A stretch of DNA of 64,000 bases from Salinimicrobium profundisediminis (GTDB taxonomy: Bacteria; Bacteroidota; Bacteroidia; Flavobacteriales; Flavobacteriaceae). The stretch covers positions 1 to 64,000 of the forward strand of contig NZ_JAPJDA010000017.1 in the NCBI RefSeq assembly GCF_026241755.1. Reading direction: 5' to 3'. The notes beneath the pieces were generated by a model, which searched no databases, was not told the origin of the DNA, and was given only the letters and a program-made list of their open reading frames with translations. The position numbers and the translations under genes are program-made. Shown piece by piece: positions 26,807 to 33,941 of the stretch. Positions within the stretch are counted from its first letter, which is position 1. Every line of letters starts with the position of its first letter.

Positions 26807-27772
26807 TTGAAGAAAAAAATTTTCAGGTTATCGAAAACTTTTCTTCCCCTGTTACTGGGTATCTTTTTGATATGGTATTCCCTTAGCAGCGCAACTCCCC
26901 TGGAGCGGCAGGAACTATGGAACAACATTCTCCTTGCCGACCTAAAATGGGTTTTTTTAAGTGTTTTCTGCGGAATACTATCTCACCTTTCCCGTGCCTA
27001 TCGCTGGAAGTATCTTCTGGAACCTTTAGGATACAAGCCCCGGCTGGCCAACAGTTTTATGGCTGTAATGGGAGGTTATCTCGCAAATCTGGGTGTACCA
27101 AGATCTGGTGAAGTATTGCGTGGGGCAACTATTTCTACCTATGAAAATGTTCCTTTTGATAAAGCTTTTGGAACCATAGTTTCAGAAAGAATAGCCGATT
27201 TGGCAATGGTGCTGCTCATCACCACCTTCGGCTTCCTCATTCAAACCGAAAACCTTATCAATTATTTCGAAAACAACAACATCAACCCTTTCCTCTCTAT
27301 GGGGATACTGCTTGTGCTTATCATTATTGGTGTCTTTTTTCTCAACCTGGTGCGGCGCTCTAATCACCCTTTAATGATCAAAATAAGAGATTTTGCACGG
27401 GGATTACTTGAAGGAATGCGCAGTATTGTTAGGATGAAAAAGAAAAAAAAATTCCTTCTTCACACCCTTTTTATCTGGACCATGTACCTGTTGATGTTCT
27501 ACGTCATCAAATATGCTATTCCAGAAACTAATTCGCTGTCTCTGGCAGGCTTCATGGCTGCCTTTATTGCCGGCTCCTTTGCTATTACCACAACTAATGG
27601 AGGAATAGGGGTTTATCCCATAGCAATGGGTGCTGTCCTGCTTCTTTTTGGGATCAATCAACAGGCCGGGGAAGCCTTTGGATGGATCATGTGGGGATCA
27701 CAAACCCTTATGGTAGTTATTCTCGGCGGACTTTCCTTCTTATTTCTTCCAATTTACAATCAGAAGAAATAA
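26807..27772 (+). CDS. lysylphosphatidylglycerol synthase-type transmembrane protein (UPF0104/YbhN-like)
   Basis: A 321-residue membrane protein with eight or so helices, of the LPG_synthase_TM/UPF0104 family (flippase-like domain). Conserved pieces are SHLSRAYRWKYLLEPLGYKP near 60, GGYLANLGVPRSGEVLRGATISTYENVPFDKAFGTIVSERIADL near 88-132, and TNGGIGVYPIAMGAVLLLFG near 262. The start is TTG at 26807, three bases after the panD stop; no ATG in the first 80 codons fits better. It has no C-terminal MprF synthase domain. Substrate unknown; probably cotranscribed with panCD. Confidence 0.87.
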   Translation: MKKKIFRLSKTFLPLLLGIFLIWYSLSSATPLERQELWNNILLADLKWVFLSVFCGILSHLSRAYRWKYLLEPLGYKPRLANSFMAVMGGYLANLGVPRSGEVLRGATISTYENVPFDKAFGTIVSERIADLAMVLLITTFGFLIQTENLINYFENNNINPFLSMGILLVLIIIGVFFLNLVRRSNHPLMIKIRDFARGLLEGMRSIVRMKKKKKFLLHTLFIWTMYLLMFYVIKYAIPETNSLSLAGFMAAFIAGSFAITTTNGGIGVYPIAMGAVLLLFGINQQAGEAFGWIMWGSQTLMVVILGGLSFLFLPIYNQKK

Positions 27773-27808
27773 AATTTTATATTGCCTTAGGAAACAAACC
27801 TACTGCAT

Positions 27809-28954
27809 ATGAAGAAATTATACATTTTAGCCTGCCTGTTTTTAATAGTCCAGTTAAGTTTTTCACAAACCATTTACAAGACCATTAATTCTTCAAAACT
27901 TGGAGAACAAAGGGAACTTAAAATTCAGTTACCCCGCAATTACGACCAGAATACCGATAAAATTTACCCGGTGATCATAGTTCTTGACGGAGACTATCTT
28001 TTCGAACCTATGGCAGGGAACGTCGATTACTATTCTTACTGGGATGAAATTCCCGAAACCATCGTAGTAGGCGTAAACCAGGTGCGCAGCAGGCATGATG
28101 ACTGCTCCTATGACCCCAAGAATTTTCTTCCCGAGAAAAAAGGCGCCCAGTTCTTTGAATTTTTGGGTATGGAACTGCTCCCTTTTATTGACAACAACTA
28201 CCGTACTTCGAGGTTTACGGCAATTGCAGGACACGACATTACTTCAAATTTCATCAACTACTACCTCTTCAAACCAAATCCACTCTTCAAGGCTTACATC
28301 AATTTAAGCCCTGATTTGGCTCCCGAAATGAGCAACAGGATCGCACAATCTCTTTCAAAAGCCGAAGCGCCTTGCTGGTACTACCTCGCAACAGGCTCCA
28401 ATGACGTCCCCGACCTCAAAAAACAGGTGACCGCCTTTGATCAACAACTGGCTGTGATAGAAAATAAGAATCTGCATTACGATTTTGAGAGTTTTGAAGC
28501 TGCCAATCATTACACATTAATTGCAAATGCGATACCACGGGCCCTGGAGCACATTTTTCAAACATATAAACCTATAAGCCTTGAAGACTACGATAAGGTG
28601 ATCGCCCTTGAAGGTTCAGCTTTCGAATATCTCCTTGAAAAATACAGCCTCATTGAAGGAAATTTTGGTATTCAAAAACCCGTAAGAATAAATGATTATC
28701 TCGCTATTGGTAAGGCTTTAGAGTACCGTGAGCAGTGGGATGAACTGGAAAAACTCGGTGAACTCGCCCAAAAACAATATCCTAACATGGCGCTGGCCAA
28801 TTATTACCTCGCCCGATCTTATGAGGCCAATGGGCGACCTAAAAAAGCTATGAAAACTTACCAAAGTGCTTATGGGAAAGAAGAAGTAGCCTTTATTACG
28901 GTTGATTTTATGCTGAAAAAAGCCGACCTAATTAAACAAGATTTCGGTTATTAG
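27809..28954 (+). CDS. secreted esterase-like alpha/beta hydrolase-fold protein with TPR tail
   Basis: A 381-residue exported protein (signal peptide MKKLYILACLFLIVQLSFSQ). Residues 25-260 follow the esterase D/IroE fold: LKIQLPRNYDQNTDKIYPVIIVLDGDYLF, then VVGVNQVRSRHDDCSYDP, then AIAGHDITSNFINYY. In active relatives this last segment is GHSxGG, so the nucleophilic serine is replaced by aspartate. The C-terminal histidine (AANHYTLIA) is present. Residues 300-365 form a TPR-like helical pair (LANYYLARSYEANGRPKKAMKTYQSA). It may be a non-hydrolytic or altered enzyme. It lies 25 bases before radA. Confidence 0.82.
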   Translation: MKKLYILACLFLIVQLSFSQTIYKTINSSKLGEQRELKIQLPRNYDQNTDKIYPVIIVLDGDYLFEPMAGNVDYYSYWDEIPETIVVGVNQVRSRHDDCSYDPKNFLPEKKGAQFFEFLGMELLPFIDNNYRTSRFTAIAGHDITSNFINYYLFKPNPLFKAYINLSPDLAPEMSNRIAQSLSKAEAPCWYYLATGSNDVPDLKKQVTAFDQQLAVIENKNLHYDFESFEAANHYTLIANAIPRALEHIFQTYKPISLEDYDKVIALEGSAFEYLLEKYSLIEGNFGIQKPVRINDYLAIGKALEYREQWDELEKLGELAQKQYPNMALANYYLARSYEANGRPKKAMKTYQSAYGKEEVAFITVDFMLKKADLIKQDFGY

Positions 28955-28978
28955 CAGCTCATTTGAAGCAACTCATCA

Positions 28979-30343
28979 ATGGCTAAATCGAAGACCCTGT
29001 ATTACTGCCAAAACTGTGGCGCACAACACAGCAAGTGGCAGGGCCAGTGCAATTCCTGTCGCGAGTGGAATACACTGGTTGAAGAAGTAGTACAAAAAAC
29101 CGAAAAAAAATCCTGGAGTAGTGAAGCTGCCCCGGGGGTTCGAAAAATAGCAAAACCGCTGCGGATTTCTGAAATTGAGGTATCTAAAGAAGAGCGGCTC
29201 AAAACCAATAATCAGGAACTGGACAGGGTGCTGGGCGGCGGCATAGTTCCCGGATCTCTTACCCTTTTGGGCGGGGAACCCGGAATAGGAAAAAGTACGC
29301 TGCTGCTTCAAATCTCCCTTAATTTATCTTACAAAACCCTGTACGTTTCTGGCGAAGAGAGTCAGCAGCAAATTAAGCTTCGGGCGCAACGTATCAACCC
29401 AGATTCCGACAACTGCTTCATTCTTACAGAAACAAAGACCCAAAACATTTTTCAGCAAATAGAAAAGCTGCAGCCCGAAATCGTCATCATTGATTCCATT
29501 CAAACCCTTCAAACCGATTACATTGAAAGCGGCCCCGGTAGCATTTCCCAAATTCGCGAATGCACTGCCGAGCTTATAAAATTTGCGAAAGAAACGGCTA
29601 CACCGGTTATTCTTATTGGCCATATCACCAAAGAAGGAAGCATTGCGGGGCCAAAAGTCCTTGAGCACATGGTTGACACGGTGCTACAGTTTGAAGGCGA
29701 TCGCAATCACGTTTACAGGATTTTAAGAGCGCATAAAAACCGTTTTGGCTCCACCAATGAACTGGGAATTTATGAAATGCAGGGGAATGGTCTTAGGGAA
29801 GTGAGTAATCCTTCTGAAATCCTTATTTCCAAAAATGAAGAAGACCTGAGCGGCACCGCTATTGCTGCCACTCTTGAAGGCATGCGGCCTTTGATGATAG
29901 AAGTGCAGGCGCTGGTGAGTTCGGCGGTTTATGGCACTCCGCAACGTTCAGCGACAGGCTACAATGCCAAGCGGCTCAATATGTTGCTGGCGGTTCTCGA
30001 GAAAAGGGCAGGTTTCAGGCTGGGTGCTAAAGACGTCTTCCTGAATATTACCGGCGGAATTTCAGTTGATGACCCTGCACTCGATCTAGCTGTAGTTGCC
30101 GCAATTCTCTCTTCAAACGAAGATATTGCCGTGCCCAAAGACATCAGTTTTGCAGCCGAAATTGGTCTGGCAGGCGAAGTTAGGCCGGTAACCAGGGTCG
30201 AGCAACGCATTCTTGAAGCCGAAAAACTGGGCTTCAGCAGTATCGTGGTTTCTTCCCAAAATAAATTTCCGAAGAATAACTTCGGAATAAAAATTCAAAA
30301 AGCTTCAAAAGTGGAAGATGTTGTGAGCTTTCTCTTCGGATAA
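28979..30343 (+). CDS. radA: DNA repair protein RadA
   Basis: A 454-residue RadA/Sms. It has the N-terminal C4 zinc finger (YYCQNCGAQHSKWQGQCNSC), Walker A GGEPGIGKSTL near residue 98, the RadA-specific KNRFG motif (AHKNRFGSTNELGIYEM) near 250, and the C-terminal Lon-like domain with GISVDDPALDLAVVAAILSS. It is a helicase promoting branch migration during recombination. All motifs are intact, in contrast to the two broken genes that follow. Confidence 0.96.
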   Translation: MAKSKTLYYCQNCGAQHSKWQGQCNSCREWNTLVEEVVQKTEKKSWSSEAAPGVRKIAKPLRISEIEVSKEERLKTNNQELDRVLGGGIVPGSLTLLGGEPGIGKSTLLLQISLNLSYKTLYVSGEESQQQIKLRAQRINPDSDNCFILTETKTQNIFQQIEKLQPEIVIIDSIQTLQTDYIESGPGSISQIRECTAELIKFAKETATPVILIGHITKEGSIAGPKVLEHMVDTVLQFEGDRNHVYRILRAHKNRFGSTNELGIYEMQGNGLREVSNPSEILISKNEEDLSGTAIAATLEGMRPLMIEVQALVSSAVYGTPQRSATGYNAKRLNMLLAVLEKRAGFRLGAKDVFLNITGGISVDDPALDLAVVAAILSSNEDIAVPKDISFAAEIGLAGEVRPVTRVEQRILEAEKLGFSSIVVSSQNKFPKNNFGIKIQKASKVEDVVSFLFG

Positions 30344-30375
30344 AAAAGTCTTATCTTTTGCTGAAAAACTTAACT

Positions 30376-30900
30376 ATGCCACCCAAAAATGTCATTTTTG
30401 AGAAGCTTTCTTCAGCACATCTTCAGGAGCTAAAAGCGTTAAGCCGAAGCACCTTTACCGATGCCTTTGGAGACCAGAACAATGCTGAAGATCTCCAGGC
30501 CTATCTCGATAGTGCTTTTAACGAAGAGCAGCTCAAAACCGAACTACACAACCCGCTTTCAGAGTTTTACTTTGTATAACTGGAGGGCGAAACCGCGGGT
30601 TACTTCAAGATCAATTTAGGTGACGCTCAAACCGAATTTAAAGACGAAGACGCTATGGAACTGGAGCGGATTTATATCAGGAAGGAGTTTCAGAATCAAA
30701 AAATAGGACAGAAGATCCTGGATAACGTGATAGAAATGGCCATTCAGCGAAAAATGAGGTATTTATGGCTGGGAGTTTGGGAGCATAACCATCGTGGCCT
30801 CAATTTCTACCTGAAAAATAAGTTTGAAGTTACCGGAAGTCATCCCTACATGGTGGGGAACGACCGGCAGACAAATAAGATCATGAAGCTTTTCTTCTGA
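30376..30900 (+). pseudogene. GNAT family N-acetyltransferase interrupted by an in-frame stop
   Basis: Two frames in the same register make one GNAT protein of about 174 codons. The first part (MPPKNVIFEKLSSAHLQ to SEFYFV) stops at TAA 30577-30579, codon 68; the same frame resumes at once with LEGETAGYFKINLGDA, then the acetyl-CoA-binding region ERIYIRKEFQNQKIGQKIL near 95-112. A Tyr codon turned into TAA by one base change would explain it. Translation from internal ATG 30655 would give only an 81-residue C-terminal half. It is either a real nonsense mutation or a base error. The 5-prime end contains a copy of the recurring palindrome (30383-30405). Confidence 0.82.
30383..30405. repeat. recurrent AAAAATGnCATTTTT palindrome (coding copy)
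   Basis: These 23 bases are identical to 3796-3818, yet here they encode residues near the start of the acetyltransferase. Identity of a coding and an intergenic segment suggests an inserted or selected DNA motif. Confidence 0.7.
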
Positions 30901-30908
30901 AAACCTAA

Positions 30909-30932
30909 GGTGTCAAAAATGGCATTTTCACC
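30909..30932. repeat. recurrent palindrome, intergenic copy
   Basis: AAAAATG-G-CATTTT is enclosed by GGTG and CACC, extending the dyad. It lies between the acetyltransferase pseudogene and the M23 pseudogene. Confidence 0.65.
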
Positions 30933-30952
30933 CCGGCTCTTTAGACTTTTGC

Positions 30953-32109
30953 ATGGCACAGTTTCTGCATTTTAAGGGCGTGAGGAACTTTGTAACACAT
31001 TTTACAGCGCTACTGGCTTTATTTTCCCTGGTAATCTCCTGTTCAAAAATGAACAAAGCCAGGGATTTATTTACCACACCAACAGCAAGAGAACAGTATG
31101 AGCGGGATTTTGACAGTGACCCGGCGGCCTATGGCCAGTGGAAAAAGACTTTCGAAAATGCCCTTTTTGACAGTATAACTGTTACGCCCCCTTATTTTGA
31201 AGCAGGCAAGTTTACAGCCCCGAAAAATCAAATCTACACCTACAATATTTCCCTGAATCCAGGAGAGCAGCTGCGCACACAGGTACAAACAGATTCCCTG
31301 AACCCACTTGTCTTTATAGATCTATACCGGCAGAAAACAGATTCGGTAGCGAGTTACGAGCACGTGAAATCGGCCGATTTTGGAGACACTGAAATTCAGT
31401 TTGAAACAGAACAACCCGGAATATATAAGATCCTGCTTCAGCCTGAAATCAATTCCACTTCAGCATTTTCAATAAAGATATTTACAGAGCCTGTTTATTC
31501 CTTTCCGGTAGCCAATAGAGGCAACACCGCAGTACAGAGTATGTGGGGCGCCACGAGAGACGGAGGCCGAAGAAGCCATGAAGGAATTGACATTTTTGCC
31601 CCCAGGGGTACGCCTGTGGTTGCAGCCACTTCGGGCAGAGTATCTTCAACCGGGAACAAAGGCCTGGGCGGAAAACAAGTCTGGCTGCGCGATACCAAGC
31701 GGGGAAATTCCCTGTATTATGCACATTTGGACAGCATTATTGCCCGTCCCGGAATGCGGGTAAAAGTGGGTGACACCCTGGGTCTAGTAGGTAATACGGC
31801 AATGCACGCACCACTCCGCCGCACCTGCATTTCGGCATTTATAAAGGCTATAGAGGCGCACAGGATCCATTACCCTACGTTTTTAAACCCTCGCCTCCCA
31901 ACGAATTTATTCCGAAGTTTAATAAGACATTCCTGCGGGCAACCGGTACGGCTAACCTGAGAAAAGGGCCTTCAACTAAAGCTGAAATTGGCAGCCGCGC
32001 CAACACAAATGACACACTACAGTTTCTTGGGGAAACGACCGACTGGTATCACACCAGGCTTAAAGATGAAAATTTCTTCATCCATAAAAGCCTGGCGTCA
32101 CCATTGTAA
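30953..32109 (+). pseudogene. M23 family metallopeptidase lipoprotein with SH3-like tail, frameshifted
   Basis: The frame from ATG 30953 encodes a signal peptide with lipobox VISC, a middle domain, and the start of a LytM/M23 domain (RRSHEGIDIFAPRGTPVVAATSG; zinc His and Asp present). After GLVGNT at 31795 the register is lost and the frame ends at 31960. Adding one G at 31798-31799 restores NARTTPPHLHFGIYKGY with the HxH zinc motif, then an SH3b-like tail (TANLRKGPSTKAEIGSRA) to TAA at 32107-32109, giving about 385 residues. Without the shift the peptidoglycan hydrolase would be complete. It is either a true one-base deletion or a homopolymer sequencing error. Confidence 0.85.
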
Positions 32110-32118
32110 AAAGTTTAA

Positions 32119-33090
32119 TTATTCGAATTCCGGCTCCTGGAGCAGCCTGTTAATTTCATCAAGCTTCGGAGTGAGGATCACCTCAATCCTGCGGTTCTTT
32201 GCACGGCCTTCGGCAGTGTCATTTGAAGCTACAGGCGCGTATTCTCCCCTTCCGGCAGCGGTAAGGTTTTCAGCATTGATCCCTGAATTCTCCAGTAAAA
32301 GCTCAACTATAGCCGTAGCACGTTTTGTAGAAAGGTCCCAGTTATTGGTAAGCTGGCCACTCCCTTTGTAAGGAACATTATCTGTGTGCCCTTCGATAAG
32401 AACAGCGATATCGGGATTTTCAGCCAGTACAGAAGCCAGTTGTTGTACCGCCTTTCTTCCCTCTGCTCCCACGGCCCAGCTACCGGAGTTGAACAGGAGT
32501 TTATTTTCCATAGAAACATATACTTTCCCATCTCTCTGCTCTACGGTAAGGCCTTTCCCTTCAAAATTCACAAGCGCCTTGGAAATGGCATTTTTGAGAG
32601 CATTCATTTTGGCGTCTTTTGCAGCGATCATACTCTCCAGTTCATCCACACGCTTAGAGCGGGCCGCAAGATCTTTCTGCAGTTTTTCTAACCTGTTCTT
32701 TTCCTGAAGCAAAGCTTCTTCTTTAGCATCAAGCTCGGCTAAAAGCTCACGATTTCTTCGGGAGTTTTCTGCGAGGGCCGAAGAGCTGTTTGCTTCAAGA
32801 GCATCATAAGAGGCTTTAAGTTTCTCATAGCTTGTTTTGGTACTATTGTACTCCTCCTGTAACCTGTCTCTTTCAGCTTTAGTTTGTTCATATTGTGCCT
32901 GTAAAGCTGCAAGATCATTTTCGTTTTGGCGGAACCGGGCTTCCAGATCATCAAATTCCCTGGAAAGTTCACTGTTATCTTCCTGTAATTGCGCATGCCT
33001 GTCTTCAAGGTCTTTGTACACTTTTGAAGAAACACAGGAAGAAAGTAAAACCGAGCTGCTCAAAAGAGCGAATAAGAGATTTTTTTTCAT
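32119..33090 (-). CDS. OmpA family lipoprotein with coiled coil
   Basis: A 323-residue outer-membrane lipoprotein. The signal peptide ends in lipobox LSSC (Cys19). Residues 25-165 form a long Glu/Lys/Leu-rich coiled coil. The C-terminal OmpA/MotB peptidoglycan-binding domain (about 190-310) shows LLFNSGSWAVGAEGRKAVQQLASVL, VLIEGHTDNVPY and STKRATAIVELLLENSGI followed by GRGEYAPVASNDTAEGRAKNRRIEV. It anchors the outer membrane to the cell wall. It converges with the M23 pseudogene, ten bases apart. Confidence 0.92.
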   Translation of the reverse strand: MKKNLLFALLSSSVLLSSCVSSKVYKDLEDRHAQLQEDNSELSREFDDLEARFRQNENDLAALQAQYEQTKAERDRLQEEYNSTKTSYEKLKASYDALEANSSSALAENSRRNRELLAELDAKEEALLQEKNRLEKLQKDLAARSKRVDELESMIAAKDAKMNALKNAISKALVNFEGKGLTVEQRDGKVYVSMENKLLFNSGSWAVGAEGRKAVQQLASVLAENPDIAVLIEGHTDNVPYKGSGQLTNNWDLSTKRATAIVELLLENSGINAENLTAAGRGEYAPVASNDTAEGRAKNRRIEVILTPKLDEINRLLQEPEFE

Positions 33091-33106
33091 AAAATAGGGG
33101 TTTGGT

Positions 33107-33868
33107 TTAATCTAATTCAAGAAGAACGGGACAGTGGTCGCTATGTTGTGCATCGGGTAAAATAACGGCTCGCTTCAACCTGTCTTTTAGCGGTTCGCTC
33201 ACCATGTTATAGTCAATTCTCCATCCTTTGTTGTTTCCACGGGCACCGGCACGGTAGCTCCACCACGAGTAATGCCCGGGTTCAGAATTAAAGTGCCTGA
33301 AGGAATCTACAAACCCACTCTTTATAAAATTGCCTATCCATTCCCTTTCTACCGGTAAAAATCCGGAGGTATTTTTAAGCCGTACAGGATCGTGAATATC
33401 TATTTCTTCATGACAAATATTGTAATCTCCACAAATCACGAGATTCGGAATTTCCTGCTTTAATTCATTAATATACTTCTGAAAATCGGCCATATACTGC
33501 AGTTTATGGTCGAGGCGAGCAATATTAGTTCCCGATGGCAAATACAGGCTCATTACCGAAACATCATCAAAATCTACCCTCACATTGCGACCTTCAAAAT
33601 CCATGTAATCTATCCCGGTGCCAAAAACCACATTTTTAGGCTCTTCCTTGCTCAAGATAGCAACACCGCTATAGCCTTTTTTTACAGCCGGATACCAGGA
33701 ATTGTACTTGTACCCCAAATTCTCAAAAGGTTCATGGTCAAACTGCTCTGGGGTAGCCTTTATTTCCTGCAGGCAAACCACATCGGCGTTAGTTGATTCC
33801 AGCCAGTCAATAAACCCTTTTTTAATGGCAGCTCTAATTCCGTTTACGTTGTAGGAAATTATTTTCAT
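33107..33868 (-). CDS. xth: exodeoxyribonuclease III (AP endonuclease)
   Basis: A 253-residue ExoIII/Xth. Catalytic motifs are complete: SYNVNGIRAA (Asn7), CLQEIKA (metal-binding Glu), SLYLPSGT, CGDYNICHEEIDIHDP (Asp/Asn pair) and HSDHCPV (catalytic His). It nicks abasic sites in base-excision repair, a pathway shared with MutY in this window. It lies 16 bases upstream of the OmpA gene on the same strand. Confidence 0.95.
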   Translation of the reverse strand: MKIISYNVNGIRAAIKKGFIDWLESTNADVVCLQEIKATPEQFDHEPFENLGYKYNSWYPAVKKGYSGVAILSKEEPKNVVFGTGIDYMDFEGRNVRVDFDDVSVMSLYLPSGTNIARLDHKLQYMADFQKYINELKQEIPNLVICGDYNICHEEIDIHDPVRLKNTSGFLPVEREWIGNFIKSGFVDSFRHFNSEPGHYSWWSYRAGARGNNKGWRIDYNMVSEPLKDRLKRAVILPDAQHSDHCPVLLELD

Positions 33869-33883
33869 TCTTTACATTTTATG

Positions 33884-33906
33884 CTGTCAAAAATAGCATT
33901 TTTAAA
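33884..33906. repeat. recurrent palindrome, diverged intergenic copy
   Basis: CTGTCAAAAATAGCATTTTTAAAG: the arms fit the AAAAATGnCATTTTT family with one change in the centre. It is upstream of the exonuclease III gene. Confidence 0.5.
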
Positions 33907-33941
33907 GGGCCTTTAGAAAGAATGAAGTCAGACTTTTTTAA

